A DNA stretch of 64,000 nucleotides from Streptomyces sp. NBC_00239 (GCF_036194065.1 NZ_CP108095.1:5084001-5148000), one strand, 5' to 3'. Shown: positions 45,029 to 55,239, counted from the stretch's first letter. A program made the numbers and translations. Notes: generated from the sequence alone by a model not told the origin.

Positions 45029-46813
45029 GTGACTACTACCGCCTCCCACCACCTCTCACCCGCCTTCCCCGGCCGCGCCCCCTGGGGTACCGCCAGCAAG
45101 CTGCGTGCCTGGCAGCAGGGTGCCCTGGACCGGTACATCGAGACGCAGCCGCGCGACTTCCTCGCGGTCGCCACCCCCGGCGCCGGCAAGACCACCTTCG
45201 CGCTGACCCTCGCGTCGTGGCTGCTGCACCACCACGTCGTGCAGCAGATCACCGTCGTCGCGCCCACCGAGCACCTGAAGAAGCAGTGGGCCGAGGCCGC
45301 CGCGCGGATAGGCATCCGGCTGGACCCCGAGTACTCGGCCGGTCCGCTGAGCCGCGACTACCACGGGGTCGCCGTCACGTACGCCGGTGTCGGCGTGCGG
45401 CCGATGCTGCACCGCAACCGCTGCGAGCAGCGCAAGACGCTGGTGATCCTCGACGAGATCCACCACGCGGGCGACTCCAAGTCCTGGGGCGAGGCCTGCC
45501 TGGAGGCCTTCGACCCGGCCACCCGCCGGCTCGCGCTCACCGGTACGCCTTTCCGCTCCGACACGAATCCGATCCCTTTCGTCGCGTACGAGGAAGGGAA
45601 TGACGGAATCCGGAGATCCTCCGCCGATTACACCTACGGCTATGGGAATGCTCTCGGCGATGGGGTGGTTCGTCCGGTTATTTTTCTGTCCTACAGCGGC
45701 AATATGCGCTGGCGGACGAAGGCCGGAGACGAAATCGCGGCCAAACTCGGCGAGCCCATGACCAAGGACGCCATCTCGCAGGCCTGGCGCACCGCGCTCG
45801 ACCCGCGCGGCGACTGGATGCCGAACGTGCTGCGCGCCGCCGACCAGCGGCTCACCGAGGTCAGGAAGGGCATCCCGGACGCCGGCGGGCTCGTCATCGC
45901 CGCGGACCAGGACTCGGCCCGCGCGTACGCCAAGCTGATCCGCGAGATCACCGGCACCAAGGCCACCGTCGTCCTCTCCGACGATGCGGGCGCCTCGAAG
46001 CGGATCGACGACTTCAGCGGCAGCAACGACCGCTGGATGGTCGCCGTCCGCATGGTGTCCGAAGGCGTCGACGTGCCCCGGCTCGCGGTCGGCGTGTACG
46101 CCACGACCATCTCCACCCCGCTCTTCTTCGCGCAGGCCGTCGGGCGTTTCGTGCGCTCGCGCAGGCGCGGCGAGACCGCCTCGGTGTTCCTGCCGACCAT
46201 CCCGTACCTGCTCGGCTTCGCCAACGAGATGGAAGTCGAGCGCGACCACGTGCTCGACAAGCCCAAGAAGCAGGGCGAGGAAGACCCGTACGCCGAGTCC
46301 GAGAAGGAGATGGACGAGGCGAACAAGCAGGAGGACGAGGACACCGGCGAGGACGAGCAGATGTCCTTCGAGGCGCTGGAGTCCGACGCCGTCTTCGACC
46401 GGGTGCTGTACGACGGCGCCGAGTTCGGCATGCAGGCGCACCCCGGCAGCGAGGAGGAGCAGGACTACCTCGGCATCCCCGGTCTGCTGGAGCCGGACCA
46501 GGTGCAGATGCTGCTGCAGAAGCGCCAGTCCCGGCAGATCGCGCACAGCCGACGCAAGCCGGATTCCGAGGCCGACCTGCTGGAACTGCCCGCCGAGCGG
46601 CGGCCCGTCGTCTCCCACAAGGAACTGCTGGAACTGCGCAAGTCGCTCAACACGATGGTCGGCGCGTACGTCCACCAGAGCGGCAAGCCGCACGGGGTGA
46701 TCCACACGGAGCTGCGCCGGGTGTGCGGCGGCCCGCCGAGCGCCGAGGCCACCGCCGGGCAGCTGCGCGAACGCATCAAGAAGGTGCAGGAGTGGGCCAC
46801 GCGGATGCGGTGA
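45029..46813 (+). CDS. superfamily 2 DEAD/DEAH-box helicase
   Basis: A 594-residue SF2 helicase. Motif I is ATPGAGKTTFAL (about 48-59), motif II is ILDEIHHAGD, motif III is LTGTPFRSD and motif VI-like sequence is QAVGRFVRSRRRGE, with MVSEGVDVPRLAVGVYAT before it. The overall design resembles XPB/SSL2-like DNA helicases of actinobacteria. A long acidic linker (EEDPYAESEKEMDEANKQED) precedes a C-terminal helical region. GTG 45029 begins MTTTASHHL. DNA repair or processing is likely; the exact role is unknown. GC is lower across about 45590-45720 without disrupting the frame. Confidence 0.88.
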   Translation: MTTTASHHLSPAFPGRAPWGTASKLRAWQQGALDRYIETQPRDFLAVATPGAGKTTFALTLASWLLHHHVVQQITVVAPTEHLKKQWAEAAARIGIRLDPEYSAGPLSRDYHGVAVTYAGVGVRPMLHRNRCEQRKTLVILDEIHHAGDSKSWGEACLEAFDPATRRLALTGTPFRSDTNPIPFVAYEEGNDGIRRSSADYTYGYGNALGDGVVRPVIFLSYSGNMRWRTKAGDEIAAKLGEPMTKDAISQAWRTALDPRGDWMPNVLRAADQRLTEVRKGIPDAGGLVIAADQDSARAYAKLIREITGTKATVVLSDDAGASKRIDDFSGSNDRWMVAVRMVSEGVDVPRLAVGVYATTISTPLFFAQAVGRFVRSRRRGETASVFLPTIPYLLGFANEMEVERDHVLDKPKKQGEEDPYAESEKEMDEANKQEDEDTGEDEQMSFEALESDAVFDRVLYDGAEFGMQAHPGSEEEQDYLGIPGLLEPDQVQMLLQKRQSRQIAHSRRKPDSEADLLELPAERRPVVSHKELLELRKSLNTMVGAYVHQSGKPHGVIHTELRRVCGGPPSAEATAGQLRERIKKVQEWATRMR

Positions 46814-47309
46814 CCTGCCGGGTTCTGCGGGCCTGCGGGCCCGCGGGTCTGTGGTGCGCGGCTCCGCGGTTCGCGGTTTCGCGGGAGGTTTCGTCCGGCC
46901 GGAGGGGCCGGCGGGTCTGGAGGGTCCTCCGAACACCGCCCGCCGCCCCGCCCGTCCGTGGCCCGGTGGGGCGGGCGGTTCCATTCAGTGGATTCGCTCG
47001 CTTTCGAACGCCCGCGTCCGCGGTAATGGAGCTGTAAAGGCGAGGTGGAGGGAATGGGTCCGAACCTCGCCGGTACTGGTCCCGAAGCGGCGCAAATTGC
47101 TCGCCGACGCCCGGATTCTGGACGAGGGCTTCCGCTCAGCGGGACCCGCTCGCTACATTCCCCGGAATGAAACGCCCCGTGGCAGCGCCGCCGCGGAGCG
47201 CAGCCGGGCATTTGGCCTAACCGGCGGCCTCTCCGTGCGTCGCCGATGGGACCGGCAGCGCTTCCCCCGTGAGAGCCCCCCGCCGCTCACCGAAAGAGGG
47301 AGAGGCGTC
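46814..47309. other. 496-base region upstream of hpdR
   Basis: No supported gene. The stretch 46984-47165 is less GC-rich than its surroundings and probably holds the hpdR promoter; a TTCCCCGGAA palindrome lies at about 47158-47167. A 38-codon ORF at 47054-47170 was judged non-coding because its ribosome site abuts the ATG. Confidence 0.5.
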
Positions 47310-47951
47310 GTGACCGCGGAAACCTCCCAGACGCTCGACCGGGGACTGCGCGTCCTCAAACTTCTTGCCGACACCGACCACGGACTGACGGTCACCGAGC
47401 TCTCGAACCGGCTCGGCGTCAACAGGACCGTGGTCTACCGACTGCTTGCCACGCTGGAGCAGCACGCGCTCGTCCGCCGGGACCTCGGCGGCCGGGCCAG
47501 GGTCGGGCTCGGCGTACTGCGGCTGGGCCGGCAGGTCCACCCGCTGGTCCGCGAGGCCGCGCTGCCCGCGCTGCGCTCGCTCGCCGAGGACATAGGTGCG
47601 ACCGCCCACCTCACCCTCGTGGACGGTACGGAGGCCCTCGCGGTCGCCGTCGTCGAACCGACCTGGACCGACTACCACGTGGCCTACCGGGCCGGGTTCC
47701 GGCACGCGCTGGACCGCGGTGCGGCCGGCCGGGCCATCCTGGCCGCGCGGCAGGGCGCCCTGTCCGAACCGGGTTACACGCTCACGCACGGCGAACTGGA
47801 GGCGGGGGCCAGTGGCGCTGCCGCGCCGTTGGTCGGCATCACCGGGCTGGAGGGGAGCGTGGGTGTCGTGATGCTCGCGGACGCCGTGCCGGAGCGGGTG
47901 GGGCCGCGGGTCGTCGACGCCGCCCGAGAGGTGGCCGACGCCCTGCGCTGA
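47310..47951 (+). CDS. hpdR: IclR-family regulator, probable HpdR
   Basis: A 213-residue IclR regulator. The winged helix is TLDRGLRVLKLLADTDHGLT followed by VTELSNRLGVNRTVVYRLLA; the ligand-binding domain follows (VREAALPALRSLAEDIGATA). The length is slightly short for the family. In S. coelicolor an IclR regulator, HpdR, represses the tyrosine catabolic gene hppD and its activator gene hpdA; the same three genes occur here within 6 kb in the same order, so this is the likely HpdR. GTG 47310 has GGGAGAGG upstream. Confidence 0.72.
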   Translation: MTAETSQTLDRGLRVLKLLADTDHGLTVTELSNRLGVNRTVVYRLLATLEQHALVRRDLGGRARVGLGVLRLGRQVHPLVREAALPALRSLAEDIGATAHLTLVDGTEALAVAVVEPTWTDYHVAYRAGFRHALDRGAAGRAILAARQGALSEPGYTLTHGELEAGASGAAAPLVGITGLEGSVGVVMLADAVPERVGPRVVDAAREVADALR

Positions 47952-48428
47952 CCTCCCCCGGGCGACGCCCGCCCCCTGCCCACGCCCTGCGGGCAACCTC
48001 CAGCCTTGTTCGGCGCCCTGGGGGCACAACGCCCTGGCGGGCAACGTCCGGCCTTGTTGGGCGTCCTGGGGGCACAACGCCCTGGCCGGGCAACGTCCAG
48101 CCTTGTCGGCGCTGCGTGCGGCAACCCCCAGCCTCGTCGGCGTTTGAGGCGCGGGTCCGGGCGGAGCCCGGTAATGCTGCGCAACCCTCAGCCTCGCCGG
48201 CGTTTGAGGCGCGGGGTTTGGGGCGGAGCCCCAAGCAACCCGGCTGGCGCCGGGCACCGGGCTCCGCCCGGACCCGCGCCTCAAACGCCGGCGAGGCTGG
48301 TAACGCCCCGGGCGTCAGTGGGGGCGCGGGATTGCCGGCGAGGCTGGTGATGCCCCGGGCACCGGCGAGGCCGGCAGTGCCTCGGGCGTCCGCGAAGCGG
48401 AGGGGGTGGGGGCGGCTAGATTGGCGGG
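47952..48428. repeat. second cluster of intergenic repeats
   Basis: The gap between hpdR and the Lon-like gene is made of repeats: three GGGCACAACGCCCTGG-type units near 47970-48095, a CAGCCTTGTCGGCGCTGCGTG unit also found near 53200, a half element at 48129-48175, the full palindromic element at 48189-48299, and GGCACCGGCGAGGC units to 48390. No protein gene is supported. Confidence 0.85.
48189..48299 (+). repeat. palindromic intergenic element, copy B
   Basis: A 111-base element. The left arm starts CAGCCTCGCCGGCGTTTGAG and the right arm is its near-exact reverse complement (CTCAAACGCCGGCGAGGCTG). Inner parts include GGGGCGGAGCCCC and GGGCTCCGCCC hairpins and a GCCGGC-type centre. Same orientation as copy C and opposite to copy A. 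Confidence 0.88.
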
Positions 48429-49226
48429 GTGCTCTCACGCCTCACACGTCTGCCCCGCCCCACGGCCCTCGCACTCTGCGCCGTGCCCGTGCTCGCGCTG
48501 CTCGCCGTCGCGGCCCTCGCCCCGCTGCCGTTCGCGCTGGCGCGACCCGGCCTGACGGCGGACGTGCTCGGCTCACAGAAGGGCAAGCCCGTCATCACCG
48601 TCGCCGGTGCGCCCGTCCGCGAGACGACCGGCCAGCTGCGGATGACCACGATCCTCGCGACCGGGCCGTCCACCGACGTACGCCTGGGCGAGCTGGTCGA
48701 CAGCTGGTTCCGCAGCGACCGGGCGGTCCTGCCCAAGGAATCGGTCTATCCGACGGGCGATTCCGACAAGGAGATCGAGCACCACAATCTGGCGGAAATG
48801 GAGAAGTCGCAGTCGGCTGCCGCCCAGGCCGCGCTCGGATACCTGCACAAGGATCCGAAGACGGTGAAGGTGGACCTGGAGCTCGCCGACGTCGGCGGCC
48901 CGAGTGCCGGACTGCTGTTCTCCCTCGGCATCGTCGACAAGCTCGACGGCGACGGCAGCGGCGGCGACCTCACCGGCGGCCGCTCCATCGCCGGCACCGG
49001 CACCATCACCCCGGACGGCGAGGTCGGCGCCGTCGGGGGAGTGGCGCTGAAGACGCAGGCCGCCAAGCGGGACGGCGCGAGCGTGTTCCTCGTACCGAAG
49101 GCGGAGTGCTCGGACGCTGAATCCGAACTGCCCGCCGGGCTGCGGCTGATCCCCGTGACCACGCTGACGGACGCGGTCTCCTCGCTGCGCGCGCTGAGCC
49201 GCGGCGGGAAGGTCCCTAGCTGCTAG
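48429..49226 (+). CDS. secreted/membrane Lon-like serine protease (S16 fold)
   Basis: A 265-residue protein with an N-terminal membrane anchor (about 12-38) and a C-terminal Lon proteolytic domain. The catalytic Ser159 is in GGPSAGLLFSLGIVDKL and Lys208 in GGVALKTQAA; ITPDGEVGAVGG precedes the latter, as in Lon. The family resembles actinobacterial YlbL/PDZ-Lon proteins but I see no clear PDZ domain. It acts outside the membrane; targets are unknown. The GTG start at 48429 follows the repeat cluster. Its stop codon overlaps that of the convergent MFS gene. Confidence 0.85.
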   Translation: MLSRLTRLPRPTALALCAVPVLALLAVAALAPLPFALARPGLTADVLGSQKGKPVITVAGAPVRETTGQLRMTTILATGPSTDVRLGELVDSWFRSDRAVLPKESVYPTGDSDKEIEHHNLAEMEKSQSAAAQAALGYLHKDPKTVKVDLELADVGGPSAGLLFSLGIVDKLDGDGSGGDLTGGRSIAGTGTITPDGEVGAVGGVALKTQAAKRDGASVFLVPKAECSDAESELPAGLRLIPVTTLTDAVSSLRALSRGGKVPSC

Positions 49227-50605
49227 CTGCCAGCAGCTGGCTGCCGGCTGCTGACGGGCGCCGCGTCCGCGGGCTCCGGCCGGGATGACGGCCCCGGCCC
49301 CGGATCCGGCCCCGGCTGCGCATGCGCGGCGGGTCCGTCGTGCGGTGCGAGCGGTGCGTCGAGGCCCCGCCAGGCCGGGAAGACGACCGGGCTGAGCGTG
49401 GCCAGCAGGTAGCAGCCGCCGAGTGCCAGCAGGGCGGTGGTCAGGCCGGCGCTCTCCACCAGCAGGCCCGCCGCGAGCCCGCCCAGCGGCATGGCGAGCT
49501 CGCAGCCCGCCGTGGTCACGCCCGCGACCCGGCTGCGCAGCCCGTCCGGCACCAGCCCGTAGAACACCGTGGACAGGATCGGGTTGAGCATGCCCGCCCC
49601 GAGGCCGGCCAGGGCCATGGTCACCGCGAGCGGCAGGGTGGTGTCGGTGAAGGCCGCGACGGCCCACCGAGGGGGCCCGCAGATCAGGAAGGCCGCGGCG
49701 AACACCGCCCGCCGCGGGAAGCGCTCGCCGACGGCCCCGTAGAGCAGCGCACCCAGCAGTGCGAAGCCGCCGAACAGGGCGACCAGCAGCCCCAGTTGGG
49801 TGGCGCCGCCGAGCGCGTCCCGGGCGTGCACCGGCAGCAGTACGGAATTCCAGGCCTGGTCCAAGCCGTTGGTGGCCATCACCATCACCGTGGAGCCCAG
49901 GATCAGCCGGTTGCGCAGCAGGAAGAGGTACCCCTCGCGCAGTTCGGCGCGGTACGCGGCGAACGAGACGGCCCCCGCGCCCGGCCGCGGCTCCGCCGCC
50001 CGGATCCCGCGCACCCCGAGCGCCACCAGCGCCGCCGACACCGCGAAGCTGGCCGCGTCCACGATCAGTACGACCTCCGCGCCCAGCGCCACGATGAGTA
50101 CGCCGGCCACCGCGGCACCGATCATCCGCGCGCCGCGCGACACCGCGTCGTACAGGCTCGCGGCCCGCGTCAGAGAGGTCCCGGCGTGCTCGGCGAGGTC
50201 CGGCAGCATGACGTTGCGCGCGGTCAGCCCGGGCGTGTGGACCAGGCCGCCGACCGCCATGAGGGCGCACAGCATCCAGAACTCCAGCACCCCCGCGTAG
50301 TGCAGGAGCGGGATCGCGCCGACCGACAGGCCGCACACGAGGTCGGAGAGGACGGAGACCCGGCGCCGGCCGATCCGGTCGATCACCGGGCCGCCGGCCA
50401 GCGCGGCCACCACGACCGGCAGCGTCGCGCAGAAGGCGACGATCCCGGCCCGGCCCGCGCTGTCCGTGGTCTGCAGCACGAACCACGGCACGCCGATGAG
50501 CGTGAGTGAACTCCCGGCTATGGAAATGGTGTTGGCGGTCAGAATGGCGGCGAAAGGCCGCCGCGCCGCGCCGCTCGCCGCCGCGGTTCCCCCCTGGCGG
50601 ATCAT
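49223..50605 (-). CDS. MFS transporter co-transcribed with an ArsR regulator
   Basis: A 460-residue major facilitator of the MFS_3-like efflux type with about 12 helices (ILTANTISIAGSSLTLIGVP in helix 1, PVIDRIGRRRVSVLSDLVCG in loop 2-3). The C-terminus is a Pro/Gly-rich cytoplasmic tail. It starts 14 bases after the ArsR-type gene on the same strand, so the two form an operon. Its stop overlaps the stop of the convergent Lon-like gene by four bases. Substrate unknown; efflux is inferred from family and regulator. Confidence 0.87.
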   Translation of the reverse strand: MIRQGGTAAASGAARRPFAAILTANTISIAGSSLTLIGVPWFVLQTTDSAGRAGIVAFCATLPVVVAALAGGPVIDRIGRRRVSVLSDLVCGLSVGAIPLLHYAGVLEFWMLCALMAVGGLVHTPGLTARNVMLPDLAEHAGTSLTRAASLYDAVSRGARMIGAAVAGVLIVALGAEVVLIVDAASFAVSAALVALGVRGIRAAEPRPGAGAVSFAAYRAELREGYLFLLRNRLILGSTVMVMATNGLDQAWNSVLLPVHARDALGGATQLGLLVALFGGFALLGALLYGAVGERFPRRAVFAAAFLICGPPRWAVAAFTDTTLPLAVTMALAGLGAGMLNPILSTVFYGLVPDGLRSRVAGVTTAGCELAMPLGGLAAGLLVESAGLTTALLALGGCYLLATLSPVVFPAWRGLDAPLAPHDGPAAHAQPGPDPGPGPSSRPEPADAAPVSSRQPAAGS

Positions 50606-50619
50606 GACGTCGTTGCCCC

Positions 50620-51234
50620 TCAGCCGGTCGTACGCGGGAAGGCGTGCAGATGGAAGCGGACCGATTCGGTGCCCGCGGGCTCGTCCGCCGGGTCGGCGGG
50701 CTCCAGGTCCTTGTAGCTGTCGATCAACGCGTGCATCTTCAGGATCAGTTCGCGGCTGCGCTCGGGCGTCAGCCGGAGCGTGTAGTCGCTCATGTCGGAG
50801 GCCCGCCGCCACTCCTGCGGCCAGGCGTGGGCGTTGCCCAGCCAGGTGGCCAGCTCGTGCGCGTGCACGGTGGCGATCTCGTGCAGGAAGAGGTCCGCGG
50901 CGCCGCGGACCTCGGGGTTCGGGTCGGACGTCAGCTTCTCGTCGAAGCGCGTGCCGTCGTGTGCGGCCCGCCACCAGCGCTCGCGGCCCTTGCCGTGCTC
51001 GGGCGCGTCCTCGACGAACCCGTACGAGGCGAGCTGGCGCAGGTGGTAGCTGGTCGCGCCGCTCGACTCGCCCAGGCGCTCGGCGAGTCGGGAGGCCGTG
51101 GCGGGGCCGTCGTGGCGCAGGGCGCCCAGCAGGCGGATGCGCAGCGGGTGTGCGAGGCCGCGCAGGGTGCGGGCATCGAGGGTGCGGATGCTGCGCTCGG
51201 CCTTGCCGGGCGTCTGCGGCTGCTGCTCGGTCAT
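50620..51234 (-). CDS. ArsR-family winged-helix regulator
   Basis: A 204-residue regulator. Residues 20-85 form an ArsR-type helix-turn-helix (RTLRGLAHPLRIRLLGALRH; SRLAERLGESSGATSYHLRQ), and there is no cysteine metal site. The remaining region is helical, as in ArsR members linked to drug efflux. ATG 51234 was chosen over a longer frame that starts in the operator. It is followed by the MFS gene in one operon, and an extended palindrome at 51253-51292 lies just before its start, so autorepression is likely. Confidence 0.88.
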   Translation of the reverse strand: MTEQQPQTPGKAERSIRTLDARTLRGLAHPLRIRLLGALRHDGPATASRLAERLGESSGATSYHLRQLASYGFVEDAPEHGKGRERWWRAAHDGTRFDEKLTSDPNPEVRGAADLFLHEIATVHAHELATWLGNAHAWPQEWRRASDMSDYTLRLTPERSRELILKMHALIDSYKDLEPADPADEPAGTESVRFHLHAFPRTTG

Positions 51235-51252
51235 GGCGTCACCGTAGGCATG

Positions 51253-51292
51253 CAAAGAACCCTTTGCAAGGTATTTTGCAAAGGGTTCTTTG
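51253..51292 (-). promoter_or_regulatory. extended palindromic operator of the ArsR-MFS operon
   Basis: Perfect 17-base inverted arms (51253-51269 and 51276-51292) with a six-base centre. Each arm itself contains a TGCAAAG-n4-CTTTG palindrome, giving two dimer sites. It lies 18 bases upstream of the ArsR start, in the promoter zone. Confidence 0.8.
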
Positions 51293-51339
51293 GAAGTCGG
51301 CCGGCCCCCGGAGGGGTGGCAGGAGGGGGAGGGGCGGTG

Positions 51340-51816
51340 TCAGTCCTCGTGGTCGGCGGCCGCCTGCTCCACCAGGGGGATGACCCGCAGCGGCACCGGA
51401 TTCTCCATCACGATGGCGGTGGACGCGCGCACGATGCCCTCGAAGCCGACGACCCGGTCGATCACCCGCTGCAGGTCCGCGTTCGACCGGGCCACCAGCC
51501 GACACAGCATGTCCCCGTGCCCGGTCGTCGTGTGCAGCTCCAGCACCTCGGGCACGGTCGCCAGGTGCGCCCGTACGTCCGAACCCTGGCCCTGCTTGAT
51601 CTCCAGCGTCGCGAACGCGGTCACCGGGTAGCCGAGCGCCGCCGGATCCACCTGCGGGCCGAAACCGCGGATGACCCCGCTCGACTGGAGCCGGTCCAGG
51701 CGCGCCTGCACGGTGCCGCGCGCCACCCCGAGCCGGCGCGAGGCCTCCAGCACGCCGATGCGGGGCTCACGGGCGAGGAGAACGATGAGCCTGCCATCCA
51801 GTGGGTCGATGCCCAT
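51340..51816 (-). CDS. hpdA: Lrp/AsnC-family regulator, probable HpdA
   Basis: A 158-residue Lrp-type regulator: helix-turn-helix at about 5-55 (MGIDPLDGRLIVLLAREPRI; SRRLGVARGTVQARLDRLQ) and a C-terminal RAM ligand domain (TAFATLEIKQGQGSDVRAHL). GGAGG six bases before ATG 51816 favours this start over the ATG at 51837, which lies inside the operator palindrome. It is divergent from hppD. In S. coelicolor the Lrp-like HpdA activates hppD and represses itself; the same layout supports the name. Confidence 0.8.
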   Translation of the reverse strand: MGIDPLDGRLIVLLAREPRIGVLEASRRLGVARGTVQARLDRLQSSGVIRGFGPQVDPAALGYPVTAFATLEIKQGQGSDVRAHLATVPEVLELHTTTGHGDMLCRLVARSNADLQRVIDRVVGFEGIVRASTAIVMENPVPLRVIPLVEQAAADHED

Positions 51817-51830
51817 GAGGCCTCCAGAGC

Positions 51831-53087
<1,257 letters not shown>

Positions 53088-53427
53088 CCCCGCCGCCCCA
53101 CCCCGCGCCCCGGCCCCGCACCCACCTCCCGGCGGGCCGGGGCCGCCCCCTGCCCGGCCGCCTCAGCCTTGCCGGTGCCTTGGGGCGCCACATCCAGCCC
53201 TTGTCGGCGCTGCGTGCGGCAATTCCAGCCTCGCGGGTGCCTTGGGGCGCGACCCCCGGCCTTGCCGGTGCTGCGGGCGCGAATTCCAGCCTCGCCGGCG
53301 TTTGAGGCGCGGGGTTTGGGGCGGAGCCCCAACGGACAACCCGGCTGACGCCGGGCACCGTGCTCCGCCCGGACCCGCTCCTCAAGCGCCGGAGGGGCTG
53401 ATATCCCCGGGCATGGTCCCGGCTTCG
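53088..53427. repeat. third cluster of intergenic repeats
   Basis: Between convergent hppD and the TPR gene lie units of the CAGCC-TTG-CCGGTGC-CTTGGGGCGC type (near 53163, 53198 and 53226) and a full palindromic element at 53287-53400. No gene is supported. Confidence 0.82.
53287..53400 (+). repeat. palindromic intergenic element, copy C
   Basis: A 114-base copy in the same orientation as copy B. The left arm CAGCCTCGCCGGCGTTTGAG is identical; the right arm is slightly diverged (CTCAAGCGCCGGAGGGGCTG). The GGGGCGGAGCCCC part and the ACCCGGCTGACGCCGGG centre are conserved. Confidence 0.85.
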
Positions 53428-55143
53428 TCAGGGGGTGTGGGACCGGTGCCGGGTGGGGGTCGGCCGCCGGAGGGGGGCGGCCGACGCCCGCGCCGGGCCA
53501 CCTACAGCCCCCGCCGCAAGCTCCGGCTTCGCCCAGGGACGCGCCCGTCCACCCGGCTTCGGATCCGCCGGCACGGCGGAGTCCAGACCCGCCCCGGAGG
53601 CCCGCTCCGCCCGGGCGGCCGCCTCAGCCCCCGCCCCCGCCCCGGTGGCCGCCTCAGGCCCGGCCCCCGCCCCGGCGGCCGGCCGTTTCTGGGCCGGCCT
53701 CGGGGCCGGCTTCGGCATGACCGGCGCCACCCACGGCTCGTCCGGCTGCATGTTCTCCGGCCCGCCCGCCGCCGGTTCCGCCAGGGCCGCCAGGGCCAGC
53801 TTCGCCTTCGGGGCCAGCAGCGGCGAGAAGTGCGGATTGGTCCGCAGCGCCTCCTGCAGGTGCCGCCGCGCCGCCGCCGTATCGCCCAGGTCCCGTTCGA
53901 CGACCCCCCGGTGGTACGCGAACTCCGCGTTCCGCATCCCCAGGTCCGTCGCCTTCCGCGCGTACCAGAGCGCCTCCCGCGGCTCCCCGGACCGGAACAG
54001 CGCCCACCCCAGCGCATCCGCCACCTGCACGCTCTTGTGCCGGGACCACTGCGCGCGCAGCCTGCGTACCGCCGCCAGCGGATCCGCGTGGTCCGCCTCG
54101 TACCGCGAGAGCACAAGGTCCTCCTGCACCCCGTACGTGCCGGCCCGCGCGACCTGCGCCCGCAGCACCCCGTACGCCTCCTGCGCGTCCTCCTCCTGCC
54201 CCGCCGCCTCCAGCAGCTCGCCCAGTTCCAGCGCGAGCTGCGGCGCCGGCATCTCCTCCAGCGCCGCGCGGTAGTCCCGTACCGCCTCGCCCGTCCGGTT
54301 CAGCGCCGCCAGCGCCCGGGCCCGGCCGCCCAGCGCCAGCCCCTGCGTCGGATCGGTGCGCAGCGCCCCCTCGTACGAGCGCAGCGCGTCCTCCGCCTCG
54401 CCCCGCTCCCACGCCAGCTCGCCGATCCGGTACAGGCAGTACGCCTTCTCCGCCGGGGTCCGTGCGGCCCCCGCCGCACGCTCCAGCGCGGCCGCCGCGT
54501 CCTCGCGCCAGCCGCGGTCCCGGTACACCTGCGAGGCCCGCAGGAATCCCGGCAGCCCGCCGCGCAGCGCCACCAGCTTCTCCATGGCCGCCTCGGCCGG
54601 CTTGTACGCGCCGAGCCCGCTGTACGCGTCGATCAGCACCGGGTACGCCGTCCAGTTCCGCGGCGCCTGCGCCCGGACCAGCTCACCCCACTTGCGGGCC
54701 GTCACGAAATCGTGCCGCGCGTTGGCCAGCGCCCCCATCCCCACCATCGCGTCGAAATTGCCCTTCTCGGCGGGCCGCAGCGCCAGCGACCGCTTCAGCG
54801 CCGCCTCCGCCTGCGGATAGTGGCCCGCGTCCGCCGTCCGCCGCGCCTGCTCCAGATAGGCGGCGCCCAGCACCGCCCACGCCCCGTCGTCGGCGGGATG
54901 CCCCTTCACCCACCGCGCCCGGTCCGCGATCAGCGCGTTCACGTCCACCGCGGCCGCCGGCGCCCCCATCCCCACCGACGCCATCGCCCGCTGTTCGGGC
55001 CGCGGCGGCCGCGGGTCGTCTCCGTGCTGCTGGGCAGGTCTGATGACGAGCGCGCCCGCGATCAGCACCACGGCCACGGCGGCGGTCATCGCCGTACGCC
55101 GCGCGCTGAACGTGACGGGCGGCTGCTGCGACTCCATCTCCAT
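53428..55143 (-). CDS. membrane-anchored tetratricopeptide-repeat protein
   Basis: A 571-residue protein. One transmembrane helix (about 16-34, AMTAAVAVVLIAGALVI) is followed by an array of TPR-type helical repeats from about 75 to 440, such as LGAAYLEQARRTADAGHYPQ, YRIGELAWERGEAEDALRSY and LGWALFRSGEPREALWYARK. The C-terminal 120 residues are Pro/Ala-rich and basic. TPR arrays scaffold protein partners; none is evident. The start at 55143 (MEMESQQ) has only a weak ribosome site. The gene is convergent with hppD and divergent from an FAD-linked oxidase. Confidence 0.83.
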   Translation of the reverse strand: MEMESQQPPVTFSARRTAMTAAVAVVLIAGALVIRPAQQHGDDPRPPRPEQRAMASVGMGAPAAAVDVNALIADRARWVKGHPADDGAWAVLGAAYLEQARRTADAGHYPQAEAALKRSLALRPAEKGNFDAMVGMGALANARHDFVTARKWGELVRAQAPRNWTAYPVLIDAYSGLGAYKPAEAAMEKLVALRGGLPGFLRASQVYRDRGWREDAAAALERAAGAARTPAEKAYCLYRIGELAWERGEAEDALRSYEGALRTDPTQGLALGGRARALAALNRTGEAVRDYRAALEEMPAPQLALELGELLEAAGQEEDAQEAYGVLRAQVARAGTYGVQEDLVLSRYEADHADPLAAVRRLRAQWSRHKSVQVADALGWALFRSGEPREALWYARKATDLGMRNAEFAYHRGVVERDLGDTAAARRHLQEALRTNPHFSPLLAPKAKLALAALAEPAAGGPENMQPDEPWVAPVMPKPAPRPAQKRPAAGAGAGPEAATGAGAGAEAAARAERASGAGLDSAVPADPKPGGRARPWAKPELAAGAVGGPARASAAPLRRPTPTRHRSHTP

Positions 55144-55239
55144 GGGCTCACTGTGCGTCAATATGAAGAGTGTTCCCGGGTGCCCGATGGGGTTCGCGGC
55201 CGGGTTCACACCAACGGCCCCGAGTGCCAGGCTGGCCCC

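Noticed and set aside
47054..47170. A 38-codon ORF upstream of hpdR.
   Set aside because: Its purine-rich ribosome site abuts the ATG, the codon usage is not Streptomyces-like, and no motif is visible.
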